Source: Coniella vitis
Lineage: Eukaryota > Ascomycota > Sordariomycetes > Diaporthales > Schizoparmaceae
Direction of reading: 5' to 3'
Length of the DNA: 64,000 bases
NCBI GenBank assembly: GCA_011317545.1
Contig: WUJK01000019.1
Coordinates: 62,001 to 126,000 of the forward strand
Shown here piece after piece: positions 13,801-24,699 of this stretch. The notes below the pieces were generated by a model. It made no database searches and was not told where the DNA came from. It worked only from the letters and a program-made list of their open reading frames with translations. Every line of letters begins with the position of its first letter. Position 1 is the first letter of the stretch. Made by a program: the position numbers and the translations under genes.

Positions 13801-16205
13801 TAGGGCCGCGAGGAGGCTACCCGCCGGTTAAATAGACTAATACTGCTAAACCCTCTAAAAAGCTCGAAATTAATTTAATATAGTATCGACCTTCTAAAAG
13901 GCTTAGCTTACTAAAGTAATCTAAACGATAAGTTAGAAACTAGGCCTTTTTAAGCCGCCTATTCGAAGAAATCTTCGTAATAAGCTAATTCTTATACTTA
14001 TAACGAGGTGCCTTTAAAAGGTTATTTATAAAAGAATAGCCTATAATATTATTATTATAGTTATCGGTAAGAGAATCCTAGGGAATCGGTAGGAGGTTTT
14101 CTCTATAATATTCTAGAATATTCGAGCCTTTATATTTAGATTCGTTAATATATAATAGGGTACTAAGGGCCCTCTAAGATTTTTAAATTCCGTATCGAAT
14201 AGCCTCTTATAAAGAGGGTAGATCGAGACGAATATCCCTATATATTAAGGTATTATTATCCTAGATAATACCTCCGGGCTTAATAGTATTATTAATAATA
14301 GTAAGCCCGTACGATCGAATATTTACTAGATAAGGAATAATTCGAGGCCCGATAGTAGGAACCGAATAAAGGATATTTAAGCCCCTTAGAATAGTCTAAA
14401 GAGGTATAGCTTCGTACCTAGCTAATACTTCCGTATAACCGCTATTCTCTATTAAACCCTAGATATTCTCTTCGTATTTATTATAATAAAATAATAAAAT
14501 AAAGACCCGGGTAAACGAAATAATAGCGGATATAAAAGGCGTTATAACCTCTGGCTTTTCCTAGGTATTATCCTGTCGAATATATAAAATAGCTATATAA
14601 CTAATAATAATACTAGTATATTCGCCTCCTTCGATAGGCTCGGAAAGTAAGGTAATAAGTAGATTTAAAACGGAAGAATCTAGCTTCTAGAATAAAGCGA
14701 TTACTTCTAACGATTCTAAATTACTCGAAGACGAATTCGAGGGAATTCCTCGATATATCGCCCCTATCGATAGTTTTAAGCCCTCTATAGCTTCTTTTTG
14801 CTTATTCGATAGAATAAAAGGGAGCCTTTCGGAATCCTCTAAATCGAAAGATCGAAATAAATAGCTTAAAAGCCGTTTATAAACGAGCTTATATCGTTAG
14901 ACTATTCTAGGGATATACGAGAAAATAAAAGGCTTTTTAGGCTTTTTTTTAAAGCTTCGGCGATTTAACTCTAATAGGGTAACTCTCGGAATAAGCCCCC
15001 CGTTTATTAGCCTTTTACCCTCGAGAATAAGCCGGTCTATAGAAGAATAAACCTCTAAAAGACCCCTTCCTTAGAATTTAGAGTCTTCTAGAATAGCTTC
15101 CCCTACTAAAGAAGGCTTATAAAGGTCTAATAGCGCTATTAATTTAGCTTTCGGTAATAAGCTCTACTTTAGATAGTTTATAACCCCTAGCTTCTATAAC
15201 TAGGGATTTGGACCGTCTTTTTCGTTTAAATCGCGAATAAATATATCGGATTTAAAGCGAATAGATTTAGCTTTCGAAGTAAAAGTAGTTAAATCTATAG
15301 ATTTAGAGCTATTCGAAGCGCTATTAGACCCCTCGGAATCGCTATTACTAGACGACGAAAGAATAACTCTCTAGTTTCTTCTAATAAACGGCCTATTTAC
15401 TATAGAAGTAAACGGCTCTTTAGAAGAGCTAGAATCTGAAATTCGTCGAGAATTTAATAGAAAGGGCCTATTCCGCTTAGTTCTAGGAATCTAAATAGGG
15501 CTACTAATAATACTACTAGTTGCGATTATAGTATTATTAATAGCGCTAGTAGAGAAACTAGAGGCTTAGTTTAGAATTAACCCTTCTATAGATTCTATAG
15601 GGCTAGTAATAGTATTCGCTTCGGGGTTAGGGCTAGAGATAGCCCTAGGGCTAGAGGTAACCCTAGGGCTAGAAGCAACCCTAAGGTTAGAAGGGCTCTT
15701 AAGGCTATTAGGTTTTATAGCTTTAGACGGCTTCTTAACTTAAAAATACGAACTAGTATATTTATTCGTAAAAAATCGTTAAATATAGACCTTTAATTTA
15801 TAAAGCTTAATAGCTTTAGTCTTAGGGCGCCCCCTTACCTGGAAAGTATAGTCTTTTTAGATATATTTTAATATCGTTGATTTTTTATACGCTATAAATT
15901 CGTATTCTAGGCATTTATAACCTTTCTCTAACCCTAACCCTTCTATAGGGGGCTCTTCTTTAGTAGGGAAAGTATTAAAACCCTTTAGCTCTTCTTCCGT
16001 TTGAATTAAGCCTTCTAAACCTAAAGCCTAAGGCTTAAATTCAGTTTTAAAAGCTTTATTCGAAATCGAATACGGCGGGCTATTTAAATACTTTCTAAGC
16101 CGGCTATATATAATAGCTATTTGGCAAATAGGGCATATAATAAGCCTATATTTCGGAAGGTAATTTAGAAAGCGAAAGGAATATTCGCTCCCCTTTTTAG
16201 AGTTA
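10870..16205 (-). pseudogene. RIP-damaged RecQ-type telomere-linked helicase (copy 2), well preserved
   Basis: Reading the minus strand gives a nearly continuous protein. The N-terminus has CPIC at about 16140 and a C2H2-type finger (GYKCLEYEFIAY then KYI, former KHI) at about 15840-15905, typical of the orsellinate/TLH N-terminal domain. A Ser/Pro/Asn-rich linker follows at 15250-15720. Walker A (GTGIGKSLLF) lies near 12835-12860. Motif II reads FDKYDN, altered from an expected DECH, near 12580. Motif III (LTATLPPYKES) lies near 12460-12495, motif V-like GTSIIGRGLDIPNIR near 12030-12075, and motif VI (QQTGRG with both Gln now stops) near 11975. A Cys-containing RecQ C-terminal segment follows at about 11770-11850. 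Two stretches remain free of stops (12496-11984, 171 codons; 11917-11048, 290 codons), yet there is no usable ATG. The altered DExH box suggests helicase activity would be lost even if translated. The exact ends are uncertain. Confidence 0.88.
15606..15700 (-). repeat. 18-bp in-frame repeat inside helicase copy 2
   Basis: Units of ccctagggctagaggtaa recur about four times at 18-bp spacing. On the coding (minus) strand they give a Ser-Ser-Pro-Arg-type hexapeptide repeat in the low-complexity linker between the zinc finger and the helicase core. Confidence 0.8.
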
Positions 16206-16226
16206 AGGATAGAAGACTCTATTTTA

Positions 16227-16925
16227 AACTTTAGAGGCTTTAGAACCTTCTATAAAGTCGATAGGTAGTAGACTTTAGAGGCTTTAGAACCTTCTAGAAA
16301 GTCGATAGGTAGTAGACTTTAGAGGCTTTAGAACCTTCTAGAAAGTCGATAGTTAATTTTTTAGAGTATATATAGCCCCTAGAGTAAAGTACGGTAGTAG
16401 ACTTTAGAGGCTCTGGAACCTTCTATAAAGTCGATAGGTAATAGACCTTAGAGGCTAATAAACCTTCTATAAAGTCGATAATTGATTTTTTAGGGTATAT
16501 AAAGCCCCTAGAGTAGAGTGCGGTAATAGACCTTAGAGGCTAATAAACCTTCTATAAAGTCGATAATTAATTTTTTAGGGTATATAAAGCCCCTAGAGTA
16601 AAGTACGGTAATAGACTATAGAGGCTCTATAACCTTCTATATAGTCGATAGTTGATTTTTAGGGTATATAAAGCCCCTAGAGTAAAGCACGGTAATAGAC
16701 CTTAGAGGCTTTAGAACCTTCTATAAAGTCGATAGAATATAGTGCGGTAGGTGGCTATAGAGGCTCTACAACCTTCTATATAGTCGATAATTAATTTTTA
16801 GGGTATATAAAGCCCCTAGAGTAACGTACGGTAATAGACCTTAGAGGCTTTAGAACCTTCTATAAAGTCGATAGAATATAGTGCGGTAGGTGGCTATAGA
16901 GGCTCTGCAACCTTCTAAATAGCCT
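16227..16925. repeat. 44-bp based minisatellite with longer composite units
   Basis: The core agactttagaggctttagaa with ccttctataaagtcgatagg recurs every 44 bp at 16227, 16271 and 16315. After that the core alternates with a spacer containing gggtatataaagcccctaga and gtacggtaatag, giving larger composite units to about 16925. It lies directly upstream of helicase copy 2. Confidence 0.92.
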
Positions 16926-16929
16926 ATAG

Positions 16930-16972
16930 TATATAGCTATATATACGTATATATATATATATATATATAGAT
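16930..16972. repeat. TA microsatellite
   Basis: An alternating (TA)n run with one cgt interruption, followed by a T-run. Confidence 0.9.
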
Positions 16973-17029
16973 TTTTTTTTATCAAGCCCTCCGGAGGCTT
17001 TTTTTTTTCCCTCCTTATATACCCTCCGA

Positions 17030-17215
17030 TATTAGTTTACCTCCTAGCACGCTGGGGTGGGCTTATAAGTATATTTAGAGTTGCCGATAAATTTATTTGT
17101 ATAGGATTTTCAAAAAATCGTGCTTACGTCGTAGTACGCATCTGCCCCCACGTATATACTAGGGTAACTCGGCGAGTTATTTAGTTATATGACTTTAAAA
17201 TATATATAAAAAATC
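17030..17215. other. Short segment that retains CpA/TpG
   Basis: Unlike its surroundings this segment has intact CA and TG dinucleotides (agcacgctggggtgggc, gtagtacgcatctgccccc). It includes a perfect 7-bp inverted repeat around one base, taactcg-g-cgagtta, at 17165-17179. No coding frame is seen. It may be unique-sequence DNA that RIP, which needs duplication, did not touch. Confidence 0.6.
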
Positions 17216-17329
17216 AGAAAGAAATCAATAAAAATATATATAGGGTTATATAAATATATATTACGTAATATACTTAAGGGTTAGGGTAAAGGCGAAAGGA
17301 AAAATTAAAAAAAAAAAAAATAATAGCTA
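17216..17329. other. AT-rich spacer with an A-run
   Basis: Contains a telomere-like gggttagggt at about 17278-17288 and a run of about 14 A near 17309. Nothing coding. Confidence 0.5.
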
Positions 17330-20270
17330 GAATTTAGAAGGTTTTAGTAAGAGATCTATATATTAATATAAAAGGGATAGTCTAGGGTAAGTTAAGTAGA
17401 GAGGTCTAGGGTAACTAGAGTATAAGACTTAGAGTAAAAAAGAGTAAATAGTATAAAGAGGTCTAAGGTAACTAGAGTACGAGACTTAGAGTAATAGAGA
17501 ATAAGAAGCGTAAAAGGGTTTAGGGTAACTAGAGTACGAGACTTAGAGTAAAAAAGAGTAAAAAGTATAAAGAGGTCTAGGATAACTAGGGTACGAGACT
17601 TAGAGTAAAAAGGAGTAAAAGGCGTAGAGAGATCTAGGGTAACTAGGGTATAAGATATAGCGGAGAGAGGTCTAGGGTAATTAGAGTACGAGACTTAGAG
17701 TAATAGAGAATAAGAAGCGTAAAGGGGTCTAGGGTAACTAGAGTACGAGACTTAGAGTAAAAAAGAGTAAAAAGTATAAAGAGGTCTAGGATAACTAGAG
17801 TATAAGACTTAGAGTAAAAAGGAGTAAAAGGCGTAGAGAGATCTAGGGTAACTAGGGTATAAGATATAGCGTAGAGAGGTTTAGGGTAACTAGAGTATAA
17901 GATATAGCGGAGAGAGGTCTAGGATAACTAGGGTACGAGACTTAGAGTAAAAAGGAGTAAAAGGCGTAGAGAGATCTAGGGTAACTAGGGTATAAGATAT
18001 AGCGGAGAGAGGTCTAGGGTAATTAGAGTACGAGACTTAGAGTAATAGAGAATAAGAAGCGTAGAGAGGTCTAGGGTAACTAGAGTATAAGATTTAGAGT
18101 AAAAAGGAGTAAAAGGCGTAGAGAGTTCTAGGGTAATTAGAGTATAAGACTTAGAGTAAAAAGGAGTAAAAGGCGTAGAGAGATCTAGGGTAATTAGGGT
18201 ATAAGATATAGCGGAGAGAGGTCTAGGGTAATTAGAGTACGAGACTTAGAGTAATAGAGAATAAGAAGCGTAGAGAGGTCTAGGGTAACTAGAGTATAAG
18301 ACTTAGAGTAAAAAGGAGTAAAAGGCGTAGAGAGATCTAGGGTAACTAGAGTATAAGATATAGCGGAGAGAGGTCTAGGGTAATTAGAGTACGAGACTTA
18401 GAGTAATAGAGAATAAGAAGCGTAGAGAGGTCTAGGGTAACTAGAGTATAAGACTTAGAGTAAAAAGGAGTAAAAGGCGTAGAGAGATCTAGGGTAACTA
18501 GGGTATAAGATATAGCGGAGAGAGGTCTAGGGTAATTAGAGTACGAGACTTAGAGTAATAGAGAATAAGAAGCGTAGAGAGGTCTAGGGTAACTAGAGTA
18601 TAAGACTTAGAGTAAAAAGGAGTAAAAGGCGTAGAGAGATCTAGGGTAACTAGAGTATAAGACTTAGAGTAAAAAGGAGTAAAGGGCGTAAAGAGGTCTA
18701 GGGTAACTAGAGTACGAGACTTAGAGTAAAAAGGAGTAAAAGGCGTAGAGAGATCTAGGGTAACTAGGGTACGAGACTTAGAGTAAAAAGGAGTAAAAGG
18801 CGTAGAGAGTTCTAGGGTAACTAGGGTACGAGACTTAGAGTAAAAAGGACTAAAAGGCGTAGAGAGTTCTAGGGTAACTAGGGTATAAGATATAGCGTAG
18901 AGAGGTCTAGGTTAACTAGAGTATAAGATTTAGAGTAATAAAGAGTAAGAAGTATAGAGAGGTCTAGGGTAACTAGAGTACGAGGTTTAGAGTAAAAAAG
19001 AATAAAAAGCGTAGAGAGGTCTAAGGTAACTAGAGTACGAGACTAAGAATAAAAAAGAGTAAAAAGCGTAAAGAGGTTTAGGATAATTAGGGTTAGGGGT
19101 ATAGAGTAATAGAGAGTAAGAAGTATAAAGAGGTTTAGGGTAACTAGAGTACGAGGTTTAGAGTAAAAAAGAGTAAAAAGCGTAGAGAGGTCTAGGGTAA
19201 TTAGAGTACGAGACTTAGAGTAAAAAGGAGTAAAAGGCGTAGAGAGTTCTAGGGTAACTAGGGTATAAGATATAGCGTAGAGAGGTCTAGGGTAATTAGA
19301 GTACGAGACTTAGAGTAATAGAGAATAAGAAGCGTAGAGAGATCTAGGGTAACTAGCGTATAAGATATAGCGTAGAGAGGTCTAGAGTAATTAGAGTATA
19401 AGACTTAGAGTAATAGAGAATAAGAAGCGTAGAGAGGTCTAGGGTAACTAGAGTACGAGGTTTAGAGTAAAAAAGAATAAAAAGCGTAGAGAGGTCTAAG
19501 GTAACTAGAGTACGAGACTAAGAATAAAAAAGAGTAAAAAGCGTAAAGAGGTTTAGGATAATTAGGGTTAGGGGTATAGAGTAATAGAGAGTAAGAAGTA
19601 TAAAGAGGTTTAGGGTAACTAGAGTACGAGGTTTAGAGTAAAAAAGAATAAAAAGCATAGAGAGGTCTAGGGTAACTAGAGTACGAGACTAAGAATAAAA
19701 AAGAGTAAAAAGCGTAGAGAGGTTTAGGATAACTAGAGTATAAGATATAGCTTAGAGAGGTTTAGGGTAATTAGAGTACGAGACTTAGGGTAATAGAGAA
19801 TAAGAAGCGTAGAGAGGTCTAGGGTAACTAGAGTATAAGACTTAGAGTAAAAAGGAGTAAAGGGCGTAGAGAGGTCTAGGGTAACTAGAGTGCGAGACTT
19901 AGAGTAAAAAGGAGTAAAGGGCGTAAAGAGGTCTAGGGTAACTAGAATACGAGACTTAGAGTAAAAAGGAGTAAAAAGCGTAGAGAGGTTTAGGGTAAGT
20001 AGGGTACGAGACTTAGAGTAATAGAGAGTAAGAAGTATAGAAAGGTCTAGGGTAACTAGAGTACGAGGTTTAGAGTAAAAAAGAGTAAAAAGCGTAGAGA
20101 GGTCTAGGGTAATTAGAGTACGAGGTTTAGAGTAAAAAAGAGTAAAAAGCGTAGAGAGGTTTAGGGTAAGTAGGGTACGAGACTTAGATTTATATAAAGT
20201 AAATAATATAGAGAGGTTTAAAATAACTAGGGTATAAGACTTAGAGTAAAAAGCGTAGAAAGGGTGAAAT
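17330..20270. repeat. 2.9-kb satellite array, about 57-bp units with short variants
   Basis: The long unit reads gtctagggtaactagagtac, gagacttagagtaaaaagga, gtaaaaggcgtagagag (57 bp). A shorter unit of about 37 bp containing gtataagatatagcg is interspersed, and the two form recurring long-long-short patterns, a higher-order organisation. Every unit holds ctagggtaactag. Around fifty units are present. Purine bias is strong on the + strand. No protein is encoded. Confidence 0.95.
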
Positions 20271-20391
20271 AATAAGATTATAAAGCTTAAACTAATATAT
20301 ATATAAAGATTTATAATAACTATAATAAAAGATTTATAGAAAATAAATAATATAATAAAAAAACTTAAGTTTTTTTTTATTTTTTAAAAAA

Positions 20392-20683
20392 AGAAGTTCC
20401 GTATTCGAGGTGACTAGGGGCTATTTACGTAAGCCCTTTAACCCTGCCCAATAGGACGATTATATATACTCTGCGGTTATACTTTATATATATATATATA
20501 TATTCTGCGGTTACACTTTATATATATATTTTCCTATAACCGTTCTATCGAGCAGGGGCATTATACTATTACGCGGCCAACCCTTCTAGTTATACTATAA
20601 TTTAATACTATATAACCCACTTATAATTATCAGAAAAACTTACCAGCAGTTTCCCCGACGTTATACTCGAATACGGAACTTCT
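20392..20683. mobile_element. MITE-like element, 292 bp, perfect 18-bp terminal inverted repeats
   Basis: The left arm agaagttccgtattcgag (20392-20409) is the exact reverse complement of the right arm at 20666-20683. Subterminal sequences are also partly complementary (ctgcccaataggacg near 20445 against cgttctatcgagcagggg near 20541). Inside are two direct copies of ctgcggttacactttatata with TA runs. CpA and TpG are retained, so it was not mutated like its surroundings. No target-site duplication is clear. No ORF. Confidence 0.72.
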
Positions 20684-20689
20684 AGCATC

Positions 20690-20718
20690 GTAGTCGGTCG
20701 TCGAAACGACTCGACTAC
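20690..20718. other. 29-nt hairpin just outside the MITE-like element
   Basis: gtagtcg-gtcgt, loop cgaa, acgac-t-cgactac: twelve base pairs with one bulged T. It begins six bases after the right terminal repeat. It could be part of a larger element or a transcription-related structure; no role can be assigned. Confidence 0.65.
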
Positions 20719-21780
20719 TTTGCTTTTCGGTGAAAACTCTGATTTTTTCCGAACTTATATAGTTAACTTTACTTTAGTGAAAGAAAAAACATATAATAAT
20801 ATAGCCACTATAATGCACCCGGTATCAATCGAAAGCTCTAGATTCCAGCTATTCAAATATATTATTTATATTTTCATACCCTTTATATCCGTTAAGATAC
20901 CTAGGGTTAAAGTTAGTAGGTCTACCCGGGTAAGAGTGGGTTTAAGTGGGTTTAGAATTTCTTATCGTTCTTATCGGGGCTAAGCGAGTTCTGGAATAAC
21001 GCCCTAGGTTTAGGGTTAGGGTTAAAGAAAAATAGTACGTTAAATAGCCCTAAATCTAAGAAATCTAGCTATATATTTTATATTATTCCAAGACTAATAT
21101 TTATTTAAATAATAATACTATTATATTTCTATAGAAAAAAAGAAAAGAAAAAAAAGAAAAAAAAGAAAAACAGGCTATATTTATATACTATATTTATTTA
21201 CTATATAGAATATATAGAAAGAGATATATATATAGTATTTATTTATATTCTATTATAATCTTTTTATTTTTTTCTTATATTAACTTCTCTTTTAAAAAAG
21301 AATAATAGCATTATATAGTATTATCGAGTATTTATAGTAAGAAAAGAGGGTAAGGGCTTAAAGTTAGATTATATAAATATTCTTTAGTTTATTATAATAA
21401 TACTTTTATTTAAAGAGGATTAGTAAATAATGAAAATATATTGAAATTTCGATACTTTCTTCCTCTTCTATAGTTATTTTCAACTTATCGTAAATAGAAC
21501 TTATATATAATAATAATATATATAAATATATATAGATAGATAAGATAAATAATAGTAAAGGGTTAAAAGATTCTTTATTAATAAATAGATATATATCCTT
21601 TCTTCTTCCTTTTTTTTTCGTTCTTTTTTTTTTCTTTTTTTTATACTACGAAATCTTCTTTTCCTTCTCGCGCCTTTCTCTTTCCGATTCCCGGGGTAGT
21701 ATAATAGAAGAAAATACGTTCTTTTAAACGGAGAAGAAAAAAGGATTTTAGGTAGGTAGGGCTGAAAAGTGGGTCCCCTA
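20719..21780. other. AT-rich, partly un-mutated segment with a telomere-like motif
   Basis: CpA and TpG are present up to about 21000, so RIP was weak here. tttagggttagggtta lies at 21009-21024. Poly-purine (21130-21175) and poly-pyrimidine (21600-21720) stretches follow. No convincing coding frame is present; the one open frame at 20720-20983 has no ATG and low-complexity content. Confidence 0.5.
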
Positions 21781-22049
21781 AGGGGGGTATATTTTTATTA
21801 GTATTCTCGAGGTATTAGATATCTAGGACCTTATATACCGGGGTTTGAAAAAAGTGGAGATTTTTGTAGAGACTTTGTAAATAGAATTAGATCTAATTCC
21901 ATTTAATAATTATTATTAGGCCCTGGCCCGCTCTATACGGGGACTAAGTATACCCGATAACGGTAGTTTACTTTACTCGTATATACCCGAATTACCTCTA
22001 CGTTTTCTACTAAAACCTCCGTACGGAACTAGCTAAGAAACGTCGGCGG

Positions 22050-24245
22050 AAGTATAACTATTAAAAGAATAAGCGGCTACCCGAAACGCCGTATACTCTT
22101 TAGCTCCTATAATCGTATATAGTAGCTCGTATCTATAAGAATCGTATAATATTCGTTAAGAAAGATTCGTACGAATAGTCTATTTATAGAAAGCCTATCG
22201 ATATATAAAGTAAACTCGCTTATAATTATAATATCCGTACTTATAATTATAAGCCGTATAGTTTATAATAGGCCCTCTCGCCCTATACGGAGCCCTAGCT
22301 TAAACTAAATATAATTAACCTAAAGCGTATAAGCCCGCTCTAATAGATCGGTAATAAGTATAAGAAACGGAACTATTATAATACTTATCCTATTATACGG
22401 TAAAATCGCTAATACGAAGAAGAGTAAACTCTTCCCGGCCCTAATTAGGAGTATATAGATCGCCGATTCCTAGCCTTAGAGCCGGTAAATCGTATAATAG
22501 TATTCCGCTTACTCGTCCGACTTCTACTTTATATTAGGCCCTAATAATATATAAAGCCCTTTTAGAAGCTCTTAATCGATTTCTCTCGAGTCTGGAAAAT
22601 AACGCTTATCTCTCCGTATAGAGCCTTCCTCTCCCTTATTCTCGGAGAAGGATATAGCTTTCCGCTTTAGCTAGGGCCTTTAATCGGCTTCCGTACGGGA
22701 TATCTAGCTTACCTTAAAACCCGTATTAAGTAAAAACTAATATTAGAGTAGACTTACTATACGGAAAGTAATAATTATCTTAGGTTATAAAGATCCTAAA
22801 AACCTAATATAGATAATATAATACTATCGTATAACCTTTATATTATATATTACTTATAAATCCTAGATAATATTCTAGCTATTATACGCTTTATCTATAA
22901 GCTCGCCGGTAAGCGGGTCGATATTCTAATCGTACGAATTATCCTCTTCGCCGATTTAGAGTTCTATTTGCTTAATACTAAGCCTTCGAATTTACCGTCC
23001 TATTTTAATAGCGATTATACGGTAATAAGCTACCCTAATATAAAGCTTAAATCCCGGCTAGAGGTATTATATAAGAAGTAAACTAAGCCGATCGGTATTC
23101 TAAACCCCGGAATCGCTCTTATATTAAAGATATTCGAATTATTCGCCTTCGGCCGGCCGTAAGCTATATTATATACGAATTAATTGCTCGGCTAATAAAA
23201 GCTAAATAATATAAGCTATAAGTAAAAGCCTATTTAGTATAGGGAGAAATCGTATAACCTTATAACTCTTCGCTCTATATATAGCTTTGCTCTTATCGCG
23301 GTCTATTATAATAAGAACCTTACTATCGAAAAGAAAGATATTCTATATAAGCTATTAGGAGTCGGTATACCGGAGCGTTATAATTTCGGGCCTATACCCG
23401 GGCTACCCGCCCTAAATATATACGAGGATAAGGAGGAGCTTATAGAATATATAAAGCTATTAGAGCTATTTATAAACCGCTCGCCTCTTCTACTAGATAT
23501 ATATAGGATCCTAGAATAACGGCTAGAGATAGCGGAGTATTATATAAGGCCCCGGGAGAAGCTATTTATTCCGGGGGTCTATTATAAAGGATTTCTTAAT
23601 ACCGATTCGTATTATATAATCGACGATCCGTTTTAAGTCGATAATTATATAAAGCTTATCCTAAAATCTAGCTATAATAATATTAAGAGTATATATAGCC
23701 TTATCGATAAGCCTATATACGGTTTTCTAGAACTCCTATACGGTAATTACTTCTCTATTATAGAAAAGGACCTACTTATCCTCGGATTATCGTATAAAGC
23801 CTTACCTAGATATCTAATAGCGCTATCTATATCTATATACTATCTAAGCGATAATTATATTAATCGGCGTATATATTCCCGGTATTATCTATTTATTATA
23901 TATTATACGGAAGCGTTAAATAGCTTCTATACTAATAGCTTCGAGCTTATATAGCTTATTAGAGAACTCGGCTTCGAGAAAGAAGATATATAAAAGCTAA
24001 AGAAGTATTATAAGCTATATTATATAAAGATAGGGTTCTATATACCCTACCGGTTCCGTACGGATACTAAGCGCTATATAAAAGTATAAGAGTAGATTTA
24101 AATAGAGATTCCCGCCGATATATTATCGAAGTAAAGTAACGAAAAAGAAAAAAAAACCGAACGGTTAAGCGGATCGGTATCGTATAATTCCTCCGGGCTA
24201 GGACTCCTTATTATACCTAACCCTCGATCGTTATCGGATTCGTTA
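22050..24245 (+). pseudogene. RIP-mutated gene of unknown function
   Basis: From about 22960 to 24250 a single frame reads as a coherent protein with only TAA/TAG interruptions. It includes GVGIPERYNFGPIPGLPALN at about 23360-23420, then a helical, Leu/Glu/Tyr-rich region and a Lys-Glu-rich, Ser-rich tail ending in SDSLLSLSSE near 24260. Earlier sequence from about 22050 is probably the same gene but less clear. I do not recognise the family. The tyrosine-rich look is partly an artefact, since RIP turns His and Cys codons into Tyr. The gene is followed within a few bases, in another frame, by the relic that the LINE interrupts. Confidence 0.55.
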
Positions 24246-24249
24246 CTTT

Positions 24250-24569
24250 CCTTATCGTCCGAGGTAAAGGTCTAGGCTTTATATAGCCGCCTTTATAATT
24301 ATATTATAGGTAGCCTATTCTAAATAGCCTCTATATAAGCTATAAGCGCTTCGAGGTTATAGATAATATTATAGAGGAGTAATTATTACTTATCCGAAAA
24401 GTATAATACCTACTATTCGTATACCTCCTCCCGCTTTAGATAATATATACGAATATAGAAAATAAGATACCTTTACTTAATCCGTTAATATCGTATAAGC
24501 GTTTCGGCTTTCCCTAGCTATATAAAGGGGCGGGGGTTTAGCTATATCGGGGAGATATTAGCTAGCTAT
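24250..24569 (+). pseudogene. 5' part of an unknown gene split by LINE copy 1
   Basis: A frame reading FIQPPLQLYYRQPILNSLYI and onwards (TAA/TAG as Gln) runs into the target site and continues in the same frame beyond the LINE at 32868. Near the break it reads LYRGDISQLL, with the second part giving LLEYFDRDIQQARK. A competing frame belonging to the upstream relic is also partly readable here, so the start is not settled. Confidence 0.5.
24557..24569. repeat. Left target-site duplication of LINE copy 1
   Basis: attagctagctat here is repeated exactly at 32855-32867, immediately after the AAAT tail of the LINE. The tagctagc core is common in this AT-rich DNA, so chance is possible, but its position at the tail and the reading frame continuing across both support it. 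Confidence 0.7.
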
Positions 24570-24699
24570 ATATCCTTCCCGATACTTCTCTCGTATACGC
24601 CTGCTTTTATTAAGGGTGCGTACGGCTTTGCTAATAATTTACTAATATCTAACCTATTTATATATAGGTAAATACGGTTATAGGATAGCCTTATAGGAG

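Noticed and set aside
17330..20270. CRISPR-like regular repeat array
   Set aside because: Units are contiguous without unique spacers, and the setting is eukaryotic satellite DNA.
20720..20983. Open + strand frame of 87 codons
   Set aside because: It begins with TTG, has no recognisable domain, overlaps AT-rich low-complexity DNA and starts in the base after a hairpin. No support as a gene.
22050..24245. Starship captain (DUF3435 tyrosine recombinase) or a Crypton recombinase
   Set aside because: A GRP-A-like phrase near 23150 suggested it, but I could not find the R-H-R-Y catalytic residues in order.
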